Under the pieces are notes generated by a model, which saw only the letters and a list, made by a program, of their open reading frames with translations, had not been told where the DNA came from and ran no database searches. Source: an uncultured Aquimarina sp. (lineage in GTDB: Bacteria; Bacteroidota; Bacteroidia; Flavobacteriales; Flavobacteriaceae). Taken from it: a DNA stretch of 6,368 bases. The stretch lies in assembly GCA_937958735.1 (NCBI GenBank), contig CALGNG010000336.1, positions 1 through 6,368 on the forward strand. The letters are read 5' to 3'. Within the stretch, counting starts at the first letter, position 1. Every line of letters begins with the position of its first letter. This document shows positions 1 to 6,050 of the stretch, piece by piece. The position numbers were made by a program, and so were the translations under genes.

Positions 1-146
1 TAGAGCCAGGTATATATATCCCAGAAGAAAATATGGGATTCCGATTAGAAGATAATGTAGTAATTAATGCTACTGGAACGCCTACCAATTTAATGGCTTC
101 TATCCCTATAGAAATAGAAGAAATAGAGGATTTAATGAATGCTTAA
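1..146 (+). CDS. Xaa-Pro aminopeptidase (M24 family), C-terminal end only
   Basis: Partial gene; the 5' part lies outside the window. The readable frame starts at base 3 and gives 47 residues before TAA at 144-146. It opens with EPGIYIPEEN and continues with GFRLEDNVVI. In M24 'pita-bread' metallopeptidases the glutamate of the EPG motif and the glutamate of the R-x-E-D-N motif (here residues 1 and 16 of the fragment) are ligands of the two-metal centre. The tail ending NLMASIPIEIEEIEDLMNA fits bacterial Xaa-Pro aminopeptidases, which remove an N-terminal residue preceding proline from peptides in the cytoplasm. The hydrolase gene follows after 15 bases on the same strand, so the two are probably co-transcribed. 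Another M24 peptidase is possible, but the R-x-E-D-N context favours the Xaa-Pro type. Confidence 0.85.
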   Translation, partial: EPGIYIPEENMGFRLEDNVVINATGTPTNLMASIPIEIEEIEDLMNA

Positions 147-147
147 T

Positions 148-155
148 TAGGAGAG
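148..155 (+). promoter_or_regulatory. ribosome binding site of the alpha/beta hydrolase
   Basis: TAGGAGAG, with the AGGAG core at 149-153, lies 8 bases before the ATG at 162. It is purine-rich and well placed, and it supports that start. Such a clear Shine-Dalgarno is not the rule in this window: trpS and the LytTR gene have none. Confidence 0.6.
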
Positions 156-161
156 CTTCAT

Positions 162-944
162 ATGAAAATAGCTTATAAAGCTACTCAAATTAGTTATACT
201 ATTTCGGGTGTTGGACCTGTTATTGTTTGGTTACATGGTTTTTTAGAATCCAAGGCAATATGGGAGGCGCAATGTGCTTTTTTTGATGCTTATTTTACTA
301 ATATTTGCATTGATTTATTGGGGCATGGAGACACGCAAGCTTTAGAAGAGGATAGTAGTATAGAATTGCAGGCAGAAGCGGTTGTAGCAATAATAAAGGG
401 TTTAGGGATTAAAAATTTTTCTGTGATAGGGCATTCTATGGGTGGTTATGTAGGACTGGCTTTGTTAGAGAAGTATAAGGCTAAGATCTCCCACTTTGTA
501 TTATTACATTCTACGAGTTATCCAGATAGTTTAGAAAAACAACAAAATAGAGACCGAGCCATTAAGCTTATAGCTACTCAAAAAAATAATTTTATCCACA
601 TGGGAATAGTTAATCTGTTCTCTTCAAGAAACAGAAATCAATTTAGTAAAGAAATAGATGATCTTATAAGTAGAGCACAACAAATAACGCCAAATAGTAT
701 TATTATTGCGATTAGAGGAATGAAAGTTCGTCCATCCCGTACCAATATATTAATAAATTATACGGGTAAAAAACTAATTGTGGCAGGAGAGCAGGATCCG
801 GTAATTCTTCTTAAAAAAAGCAAGGAAGAGGCAATAGAAACTAAAAGCCACCTTCTAATTTTAGAAAGCGGCCATATGAGTTATATAGAAAATCCTATAG
901 CTTTAAATAATGGGTTACTAGAATTTTTAAAAGCTAAAAATTAA
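162..944 (+). CDS. alpha/beta hydrolase fold protein
   Basis: A 260-residue cytoplasmic protein with a complete alpha/beta hydrolase core and no signal peptide. The oxyanion-hole motif LHGF is at 24-27, the strand-turn DLLGHGD at 51-57, the nucleophile elbow GHSMGG at 90-95 with Ser92, a probable acid Asp212 in GEQDPV, and the catalytic His238 in SGHMSYIENP. The stretch from about 120 to 190 between the elbow and the acid is a helical lid, which normally sets substrate choice. The layout fits small esterase, thioesterase and lyase-like members such as the BioH/MenH group, but nothing here fixes the substrate. The start is supported by a Shine-Dalgarno at 148-155. It follows the Xaa-Pro aminopeptidase closely, and its TAA (942-944) overlaps the stop codon of the convergent trpS. 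Confidence 0.9.
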   Translation: MKIAYKATQISYTISGVGPVIVWLHGFLESKAIWEAQCAFFDAYFTNICIDLLGHGDTQALEEDSSIELQAEAVVAIIKGLGIKNFSVIGHSMGGYVGLALLEKYKAKISHFVLLHSTSYPDSLEKQQNRDRAIKLIATQKNNFIHMGIVNLFSSRNRNQFSKEIDDLISRAQQITPNSIIIAIRGMKVRPSRTNILINYTGKKLIVAGEQDPVILLKKSKEEAIETKSHLLILESGHMSYIENPIALNNGLLEFLKAKN

Positions 945-1912
945 TAGCCTATTACTTCGCGTACTCGTTTTAGTGTAGCGCTGGCTACCTCTGTAGCTTT
1001 TGCCGCTCCTATTTTAAGAGCCGCTTCGACTTCTTGTGGGTTATCCATGTAGTAATTAAATTGTTCACGTTCTTTTACAAAACGCTCTAAAATTAATTCA
1101 TATAAAGCCTGTTTTGCATGCCCATAGCCAAAATTACCAGCTAGGTATTTTTCTTTTAAATCCTCTATTTGTGTTTTGTTTCCTAAGATACGGTATAAGG
1201 CAAAAACATTACAGGTATCGGGATTTTTAGGGTCTTCTAAAGGAGTGCTATCTGTAGCAATACCCATTATTTGCTTTCGCAATTTTTTATCTGGTAAAAA
1301 AATATTAATAATGTTGCCTTTAGATTTACTCATTTTAGCACCATCGGTACCTGGGACATACATGGTGCTTTTGGCCGTTTTAGCCTCGGGTAATACAAAA
1401 ACTTCTTTTTTTACTTGGGCATGTAGTCTAGAGGCAACATCTCTAGTCATTTCTAAATGCTGTAATTGATCTTTACCTACAGGCACATACTCTGCATCGT
1501 ACAATAAAATATCCGCGGCCATAAGCATTGGGTAACTAAATAGACCAGAATTAATATCCGAAAGACGATCTACTTTGTCTTTAAAAGAATGGGCAAGGGT
1601 TAGTCTTTGATAAGGGAAAAAGCAACTTAAATACCAGCTTAATTCGGTTACTTGTGGGATATCGCTTTGGCGATAAAACACCGACTTTTCTATATCTAAA
1701 CCACAAGCTAACCAAGCAGATGCGGTTGCTAAAGTGTTTTCTCTTAAAATTTTAGCGTCTTTAATTTGAGTAAGAGAGTGCATGTCTGCAATAAATAAAT
1801 ACGATGTATTTTCGGGCTCGTTTGCCATTGCAATTGCGGGTATAATTGCCCCTAAAATATTCCCTAAATGTGGAATTCCTGTACTTTGAACTCCCGTAAG
1901 TATTTTTGCCAT
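941..1912 (-). CDS. trpS: tryptophanyl-tRNA synthetase
   Basis: A 323-residue class I aminoacyl-tRNA synthetase that charges tRNA-Trp with tryptophan using ATP; it acts in the cytoplasm and is essential. The N-terminus TGVQSTGIPHLGN (6-18) carries the HIGH-type motif as PHLGN. The Rossmann core continues with FIADMHSLTQ (40-49), and the second signature KMSKSKGN is at 193-200. The length is normal for bacterial TrpRS (about 320-340), and the gene looks intact. The ATG at 1912 places the HIGH motif at the usual distance from the N-terminus. No Shine-Dalgarno is seen, which is common in Bacteroidetes. It is monocistronic here: convergent with the hydrolase on one side and divergent from the aldo/keto reductase on the other. 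Confidence 0.97.
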   Translation of the reverse strand: MAKILTGVQSTGIPHLGNILGAIIPAIAMANEPENTSYLFIADMHSLTQIKDAKILRENTLATASAWLACGLDIEKSVFYRQSDIPQVTELSWYLSCFFPYQRLTLAHSFKDKVDRLSDINSGLFSYPMLMAADILLYDAEYVPVGKDQLQHLEMTRDVASRLHAQVKKEVFVLPEAKTAKSTMYVPGTDGAKMSKSKGNIINIFLPDKKLRKQIMGIATDSTPLEDPKNPDTCNVFALYRILGNKTQIEDLKEKYLAGNFGYGHAKQALYELILERFVKEREQFNYYMDNPQEVEAALKIGAAKATEVASATLKRVREVIGY

Positions 1913-1929
1913 TGTAATTGAAATTTTTG

Positions 1930-1963
1930 CAAATATATTTAATTCTGCGCTTTAAAACAGCAA
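1930..1963 (-). promoter_or_regulatory. candidate Bacteroidetes-type promoter of trpS
   Basis: On the minus strand, TATATTTG (1937 down to 1930) matches the TAnnTTTG -7 consensus exactly. A TTG at 1963-1961 could be the -33 element, but the 23-base spacer is at the long end of the accepted range. Transcription would start near 1925, giving a leader of about a dozen bases before the ATG at 1912. The region is AT-rich, so chance matches are possible. Confidence 0.4.
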
Positions 1964-2030
1964 CTATCTAAGAATGAAATAGTACTTAATATCTTATAAA
2001 ATTTTAAAGGGTTTTTAATGGAATTTGAAG

Positions 2031-2046
2031 TAGTAAATTAGTAAAT
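2031..2046. repeat. two tandem copies of TAGTAAAT in the trpS-tas spacer
   Basis: TAGTAAAT occurs twice head to tail, 22 bases before the start of the aldo/keto reductase. It is direct and perfect but short, in AT-rich DNA. It could be a regulator half-site pair or a replication-slippage product. I found no good TAnnTTTG promoter for the plus-strand gene in this spacer (1913-2067). Confidence 0.5.
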
Positions 2047-2067
2047 TCAATCTTTAAAAATTAAAAA

Positions 2068-3102
2068 ATGAAATACACCAATTTACCTGGAACCGATATA
2101 CAAGTAAGTAAATTATCTTTAGGTACGATGACCTGGGGAATTCAAAACACCGAAGCAGAAGCCCATGAGCAAATGGATTATGCCGTTTCTAAAGGGATTA
2201 ATTTTTTTGATACTGCAGAATTGTACCCAGTACCTTTTGAGATAGAAAAACATGGAGATACCGAGAAAATTATTGGTACATGGTTAAAAAAGAACTCGAA
2301 CAGAGATAAAATTATAGTAGCAAGTAAAATTGTTGGGCCACGTGATTTTGTTAGTGGAGTAAGAGATAAAGTAGATTTTAGTAAAAAAGCATTATCCGAT
2401 GCCATCCACAAATCTTTAAACCGCTTACAAACCGATTATATAGATTTATACCAATTACATTGGCCAGAAAGAAACACTAATTTTTTTGGATTGTTGGGGT
2501 ATACCCACGATAGCGAAGAAGCTTGGCAAGATAACTTTAAAGAGGTGTTAAATGCTTTAGAGGGCTTTGTGAAAGAAGGGAAAATACGTCAGATAGGGGT
2601 ATCTAACGAAACTCCATATGGAGTAATGCGTTTTGCAGAAGAAGCTAGAAAAGGAAGTCTAAAAATAAGCACAGTACAAAACCCATATAGTCTTTTAAAT
2701 AGAAAAGACGAAATAGGATTGTCCGAGGTTTTATTGCGAGAAGATATCGGGTATCTAGCTTATTCCCCACTAGGATTTGGACAATTAACAGGAAAGTATT
2801 TGGAAGAAACTCCTGCTAACGGAAGGGTAACGATGTTTCCTCAATTTTCTCGTTACCATAACGAAAAGTCTTTTGAGGCTACCAGAGCTTATAACGAAGT
2901 GGCAAAAAAGCATAATATAAGTCTAACCCATTTGGCACTTGCTTTTATAAATCAGCAAGATTTTATGACTTCTAACATTATTGGAGCCACCAGCCTAGAG
3001 CAGTTAAAAGAAAATATAGAGAGTATAGATTTTACATTATCCGATGAGGTAATTAAAGATATTAATGCAGTGCAAAAAGCCATTCCCAATCCTGCACCAT
3101 AA
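2068..3102 (+). CDS. tas: aldo/keto reductase, Tas-like
   Basis: A 344-residue (beta/alpha)8-barrel NADPH-dependent oxidoreductase of the aldo/keto reductase superfamily, cytoplasmic. The catalytic tetrad is visible: Asp48 and Tyr53 in FFDTAELY (46-53), Lys87 in ASKIVG and His131 in YQLHWPER. The cofactor-side motif IGVSNET is at 176-182 and NPYSLLNR at 205-212. From memory it matches E. coli Tas closely along its full length (Tas has about 346 residues), including AELYPVP near the active site and the final PAP. Tas was named for suppressing tyrosine auxotrophy in starved cells; its natural substrate is uncertain, so the symbol denotes family, not proven function. The gene stands alone, divergent from trpS, and is closed by a hairpin about 60 bases downstream. 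Confidence 0.93.
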   Translation: MKYTNLPGTDIQVSKLSLGTMTWGIQNTEAEAHEQMDYAVSKGINFFDTAELYPVPFEIEKHGDTEKIIGTWLKKNSNRDKIIVASKIVGPRDFVSGVRDKVDFSKKALSDAIHKSLNRLQTDYIDLYQLHWPERNTNFFGLLGYTHDSEEAWQDNFKEVLNALEGFVKEGKIRQIGVSNETPYGVMRFAEEARKGSLKISTVQNPYSLLNRKDEIGLSEVLLREDIGYLAYSPLGFGQLTGKYLEETPANGRVTMFPQFSRYHNEKSFEATRAYNEVAKKHNISLTHLALAFINQQDFMTSNIIGATSLEQLKENIESIDFTLSDEVIKDINAVQKAIPNPAP

Positions 3103-3161
3103 TTATTTTTCAGAATACAGTTTAGGTTTTTAGATTTAAAAGGAAGCCAAAATTAAAAGCA

Positions 3162-3198
3162 AAAAGCCTCTTCCAAACATTATGGAAAGAGGCTTTTC
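3162..3198. terminator. bidirectional intrinsic terminator
   Basis: Left arm AAAAGCCTCTTCC (3162-3174) pairs with GGAAAGAGGCTTTT (3184-3197) with one bulged A, around a loop of about 9 bases. The GC-rich part of the stem is flanked by an A-run on the left and a T-run on the right, so it can end transcription in both directions. It lies between the reductase gene (plus) and the convergent small exported-protein gene (minus), just where a shared terminator is expected. Confidence 0.85.
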
Positions 3199-3250
3199 TA
3201 ACATAAACAAAACACATAAATATAATCGCACTATAAACTTGTATTAATCC

Positions 3251-3624
3251 CTACTGCTCTCCATAAGCTTGATACGAATTTATTTTTTCTTTAAAACTCC
3301 GGTAAGTTGTTTTTCGGTTTTTTATGGTATTTACCCTATAAGACTTTTCTTTGTCTTTAAACCAGTTATTGGTAATTTGTGTAGTAGCAATTTTATTAAT
3401 AAGATTTTTGAAACTGTTTTGGTTCTTTTTAAATCCCGTATAATTTATGGTTCCTAAGACGCTAGTATTTTTGCGTAATAAGATAAACCATTCTGTAAAA
3501 TATACTTTAGCCACTCTTTTTTTATTTACTACTTTAGAAGAAGATAAACTAGCATATTGTGCAGAAGCATTCCAAAAAATAATTCAGTTATAACGGAAAT
3601 AAGTAAGCTTAAAAAGGTTTTCAT
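3251..3624 (-). pseudogene. small exported protein of unknown function, apparently frameshifted
   Basis: From the ATG at 3624 the minus strand reads MKTFLSLLISVITELFF, a typical signal-peptide start, but this frame stops at TAG (3531-3529) after 31 codons. A second frame is open from just after TGA (3586-3584) to TAG (3253-3251) and begins near IIFWNASAQYASLSSS. ASA-Q is a textbook signal-peptidase I site, so export signal and cleavage site lie in different frames. The frames join if one base is missing from the T6 run at 3579-3574 (A6 on the plus strand). Restored, the product has about 124 residues and is rich in Lys, Asn and Thr. The open second frame alone offers only a GTG start at 3514 and would lack the signal. 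An in-frame ATG at 3642 is another possible start. I do not recognise the family. It could be a decayed gene, a sequencing error in the homopolymer, or translational slippage. Confidence 0.6.
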
Positions 3625-3661
3625 AAGTCCTAATTTTGACATTAGATTAATTTTCTAATAC

Positions 3662-3669
3662 CAAAATTA
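3662..3669 (-). promoter_or_regulatory. possible -7 element of the small exported-protein gene
   Basis: The minus strand reads TAATTTTG, an exact TAnnTTTG match about 38 bases before the ATG at 3624. No TTTG/TTG -33 element lies at the usual distance. A 6-base inverted repeat, ATTAGA (3641-3646) with TCTAAT (3654-3659), sits where transcription would start. The gene may instead be read through from the LytTR gene 117 or more bases upstream, since I see no terminator between them. Confidence 0.25.
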
Positions 3670-3759
3670 AAGAGATGGTCTGCTTTATTAAACTATTTGT
3701 CTCTAAAGGGGAAAAATCAAGCTTAAAAGTGAAAAAATGGTTTACAAGGGAATAGGGAG

Positions 3760-4866
3760 TTACAAGTCTAACCACTGTTTAAAGGCAGAAGCTTTGTTTT
3801 TTCCAATAATAATATCTATTTCGGATTTAGGTTTAACCTGGATTTTTAGCTTATTATTCTCGAATTTTGTAATCTTTTCTATAGCGGTAATGCATACAAT
3901 AAACTGCCTGTTGGTTTTAAAAAACAACTTTTCGTCTAGTACAGAAAAGATCTTGTCTAAACTATCGTTAGAAGTGGCCATTTTGCCATCTTTTCGTATA
4001 ATGTAAGTAATTGTATTTTCTACATACACATAAGCAATATCGGTAATCAAAATAGAAACCAGCTCGTTTCTTACATAAGTAAGTATTCGCTGTTTGCAAA
4101 CTTCTTCGGTAGTGTTTTTAGGATTTGGATTAGTTTCTTTTTTGAGGGCTAGGGCTTCTTTTTCTTCTATTATTCGTTGTTGGTAAGAAGAGATAGACTC
4201 GTTTAGTTTGGAAAGATTTTGAGTATTAGTTTCTAGATTAATTAATTTTTTGTCCAATCTTTTTTCCGAAAAAAAACTTATTAGACGTATGGCAAATAAC
4301 AAAACTAGTAATAGAAATAGCCCTAAAATAGCAAAGATGAGGTAAGTTTTTTCTCTTAATTGGTTTACAACATTTACGATCTCCTTAAAGTTTAGAGTAT
4401 AGACAATAATTAGATCGGAGTTAACTAGTGGGCGTAAATTTATAATCTCTTGATCCGATTTTTTTTTTAGATCATTAAAATAATTAAAGAAGTAAGTATA
4501 TAGTTTTTCGCCATTTATTTCGCCATTAAAATCGGTGGCTTTGTTTTCCGAAATAGCTTCTCCAATATGGGTAATATTAGGGTAGTTTACATAATTACCT
4601 GTCCAATTAATAATAGATAAGTAAGAAGCATTTTCTAAAGTGTTGTTAATGGACAGTTGTGCAATACCTTCAAAGGTATCTTTGTCTGGTACTTTGTCGT
4701 AAACAAATTGTAGTGTGTTGGCTTTACTGTCCATGTTTAAAAATGTGTTTTCTAAATAAGAGACGGTAAATTGTTTTACTATAATAGGAATAGTAATTAA
4801 AGAAAGCAACCCAAATAAGACAACATATAGTAGAGTAGTAAAGGTGTATGTTTTATAGTACTTCAT
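3760..4866 (-). CDS. membrane-anchored LytTR transcriptional regulator with extracytoplasmic Cache-like sensor
   Basis: A 368-residue protein. A first membrane segment lies at about 10-30 and a second at about 174-196, with roughly 140 residues between them facing outside. A charged, coiled-coil-like linker runs from about 200 to 242, followed by a C-terminal LytTR domain from about 259 to the end. The LytTR core shows FFKTNRQFIVCITAIEKI (315-332) and the closing KNKASAFKQWLDL; this family binds DNA through beta-strands. There is no receiver or kinase domain, so it is a one-component regulator. The external region contains SIINWTGNYVNYPN and THIGEAI (84-105), reminiscent of the strand-turn-HP-iG pattern of Cache domains; this is a weaker inference. 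The frame is open for 18 more codons, but they begin with TTG, are cysteine-rich and overlap the likely promoter, so the ATG at 4866 is the better start. It is divergent from the OB-fold/YceI/DUF5777 operon. Confidence 0.88.
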   Translation of the reverse strand: MKYYKTYTFTTLLYVVLFGLLSLITIPIIVKQFTVSYLENTFLNMDSKANTLQFVYDKVPDKDTFEGIAQLSINNTLENASYLSIINWTGNYVNYPNITHIGEAISENKATDFNGEINGEKLYTYFFNYFNDLKKKSDQEIINLRPLVNSDLIIVYTLNFKEIVNVVNQLREKTYLIFAILGLFLLLVLLFAIRLISFFSEKRLDKKLINLETNTQNLSKLNESISSYQQRIIEEKEALALKKETNPNPKNTTEEVCKQRILTYVRNELVSILITDIAYVYVENTITYIIRKDGKMATSNDSLDKIFSVLDEKLFFKTNRQFIVCITAIEKITKFENNKLKIQVKPKSEIDIIIGKNKASAFKQWLDL

Positions 4867-4917
4867 GTATGTTTTTATAATAAAAAGTGGCTTTTTACAG
4901 CATAAGCAACACGCGTC

Positions 4918-4925
4918 CAAAAATA
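4918..4925 (-). promoter_or_regulatory. candidate -7 element of the LytTR regulator gene
   Basis: The minus strand reads TATTTTTG, an exact TAnnTTTG match. Transcription would begin around 4912, leaving a leader of about 45 bases to the ATG at 4866. The nearest minus-strand TTG (4955-4953) is 27 bases away, too far for a standard -33 element, so this promoter may be weak or activator-dependent. Confidence 0.35.
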
Positions 4926-4963
4926 CAAGAAAATTAATAAATCTAGTAAAATCAACGATTAAA

Positions 4964-4989
4964 GAATTTTTTAGTGTTAAAAATAATTC
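4964..4989. repeat. imperfect AT-rich inverted repeat in the divergent spacer
   Basis: GAATTTTTTA (4964-4973), a GTGT loop, then TAAAAATAATTC (4978-4989). The arms are complementary apart from two extra bases in the right arm. It lies between the two divergent promoters, upstream of both. It could be a regulator site, but in DNA this AT-rich it could arise by chance. Confidence 0.35.
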
Positions 4990-5009
4990 CTTTTTAAAGT
5001 TATTTTTTC

Positions 5010-5027
5010 ACTTTTAGGCTAAAAAGT
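5010..5027. promoter_or_regulatory. near-palindrome, candidate operator of the OB-fold/YceI/DUF5777 operon
   Basis: ACTTTTAG (5010-5017), one central G, then CTAAAAAGT (5019-5027): an inverted repeat with one extra A in the right arm. It ends on the first base of the proposed -33 element (5027-5030), the position where a regulator could touch sigma factor or block it. LytTR proteins usually bind direct repeats, so the link to the neighbouring LytTR gene is uncertain. Confidence 0.4.
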
Positions 5028-5058
5028 TTATTTACAAATAAAGTCGATAGTACATTTG
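5027..5058 (+). promoter_or_regulatory. Bacteroidetes-type promoter of the OB-fold/YceI/DUF5777 operon
   Basis: TACATTTG (5051-5058) is an exact TAnnTTTG -7 element. Twenty bases upstream is TTTA (5027-5030), one mismatch from the TTTG -33 consensus and at the right spacing. Transcription should start near 5063, a short leader before the Shine-Dalgarno and the ATG at 5075. This is the best promoter in the window. Confidence 0.6.
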
Positions 5059-5063
5059 AAATA

Positions 5064-5070
5064 AAAGGAA
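5064..5070 (+). promoter_or_regulatory. ribosome binding site deciding the start of the OB-fold gene
   Basis: AAAGGAA ends 4 bases before the ATG at 5075. Another ATG at 5071 touches this site directly and opens a frame of only about 18 codons, so 5075 is the sensible start. Confidence 0.5.
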
Positions 5071-5074
5071 ATGA

Positions 5075-5500
5075 ATGTCGAAGAAACTAATTTATATATT
5101 ATCCATTATTGTTTTACTATTTCTTAGTGGATTCCTTTTTTTTAATTTTATAAATCAAAAAGTCCAGACTACTCAAAAAACAGAAAGTGTAATTACCTTA
5201 TCTGCGGATAATTTATCTAAAGAAATTATTTTAATAGAGGATTTAAAAAGGTTTGATCATTTTATAGAAAAAGCAATTCAAATAAAAGGAATAATAAAAA
5301 AAATAGAATCTAATGGTAATGGGTATACAGTAGTATTAAATTCTGAAAACAAAAAAATAAACATTTTATGTAAACTACAGGTCGATCAAAATGAAAAAAT
5401 AGGAGACTTAATTATAGGAGATACCATTACAATAAAGGGGATTTATAAGGGATATTTAATTGATATGATTTTACTAAACTGTATTATAACTAAACACTAA
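5075..5500 (+). CDS. membrane-anchored OB-fold protein (tRNA_anti-like family)
   Basis: A 141-residue protein. Residues 5-25 form a single hydrophobic segment with lysines before it, so the protein is probably anchored in the inner membrane with the rest in the periplasm. About residues 68-140 look like an OB fold of the tRNA_anti-like family seen in Bacteroidetes: a strand with IQIKGIIKKI (68-77), TVVL (85-88), INILCKL (95-101), then GDTITIKGIYKGYLIDMILLNC (115-136). Despite the family name, an extracytoplasmic version is unlikely to bind tRNA; ligand and role are unknown. Cys99 and Cys136 are the only cysteines and could form a disulphide, which is inference. There is no lipobox cysteine after the hydrophobic segment. 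First gene of an operon; the YceI gene begins 1 base after its stop. Confidence 0.7.
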   Translation: MSKKLIYILSIIVLLFLSGFLFFNFINQKVQTTQKTESVITLSADNLSKEIILIEDLKRFDHFIEKAIQIKGIIKKIESNGNGYTVVLNSENKKINILCKLQVDQNEKIGDLIIGDTITIKGIYKGYLIDMILLNCIITKH

Positions 5501-5501
5501 T

Positions 5502-6050
5502 ATGAAGAAACTATTATTACTGCCATTTCTTATTATTATAAGTTTTGGGTTTACAAAACCCAAAAAACAATATCTTACTCGAAATGGTGAAGTAACCTTC
5601 TTTTCTTATGCTGCTGCAGAAAATATAAAAGCAGAAAATAATCAAGTATTAAGTTTGCTAGATATTAAAAAAGAAAAGATAGCTGTTAACATTTTAATGC
5701 GTGCTTTTGAATTTGAAAAATCGTTAATGCAAGAGCATTTTAACGATAGTTATATAGAATCTGATATTTACCCAAGAGCGACTTTTGAAGGAACAATTCT
5801 TAATTTTAAACCAGAAGAAAAGGGAAAGCGAACCAAGTTTATAAAAGGAGACTTTACTTTAAGAGGAATAACTAAGCCTGTTAAATTAAAAGCAGAAATA
5901 GATTACGATGGTAACCAATATACTATTACTGGAGTAACAACTATAGATGTTAAAGATTATAAAATTAAAATCCCAGAAATATTGTCTTCAAAAATCGCAA
6001 AGACGGTCAAAATTTCGTTCAATTTTAAATACGATTCTTATGAAAAATAA
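5502..6050 (+). CDS. YceI-family periplasmic protein
   Basis: A 182-residue protein with a signal peptide of about 18 residues (MKKLLLLPFLIIISFGFT). The YceI fold is a lipocalin-like beta-barrel that binds long isoprenoid chains in characterised members. Family signatures are visible: EFEKSLMQEHFNDSYIESDIYPRATFEG across 70-97 (equivalent to the usual 'HL…DFF…YP.a.F…' block) and GDFTLRGITKPVKL at 116-129. The length is typical. The N-terminal strand differs from the common 'H s.v.F.v.H' start and reads NGEVTFFSYAAAENIKAENNQVLSLL (28-53), a variant I associate with Bacteroidetes; the ligand may differ. It follows the OB-fold gene by 1 base and overlaps the next gene by 11 bases, so translation is probably coupled across all three. 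Confidence 0.9.
   Translation: MKKLLLLPFLIIISFGFTKPKKQYLTRNGEVTFFSYAAAENIKAENNQVLSLLDIKKEKIAVNILMRAFEFEKSLMQEHFNDSYIESDIYPRATFEGTILNFKPEEKGKRTKFIKGDFTLRGITKPVKLKAEIDYDGNQYTITGVTTIDVKDYKIKIPEILSSKIAKTVKISFNFKYDSYEK

Noticed and set aside
1176..1469. 97-codon open frame on the plus strand inside trpS
   Set aside because: Lies wholly opposite the conserved TrpRS core including KMSKS; its translation shows no family features.
1913..2067. Possible T-box or tryptophan-responsive leader before trpS
   Set aside because: The likely transcript leader is only about a dozen bases, too short for a T-box, and no such structure is seen.
2178..2411. 77-codon open frame on the minus strand inside the aldo/keto reductase
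   Set aside because: Antisense to catalytic residues of a well-conserved enzyme; a shadow frame.
3269..3457. 62-codon plus-strand open frame opposite the small exported-protein gene
   Set aside because: Phe- and Ile-rich as expected for the complement of a Lys/Asn-rich protein; no promoter or Shine-Dalgarno seen.
3737..4006. 89-codon plus-strand open frame opposite the LytTR domain
   Set aside because: Antisense to the conserved LytTR DNA-binding domain; no independent support.
5071..5127. Short frame from the ATG at 5071, a possible leader peptide before the OB-fold gene
   Set aside because: Its ATG touches the Shine-Dalgarno and the frame runs only about 18 codons inside the real gene; no attenuator structure is visible.
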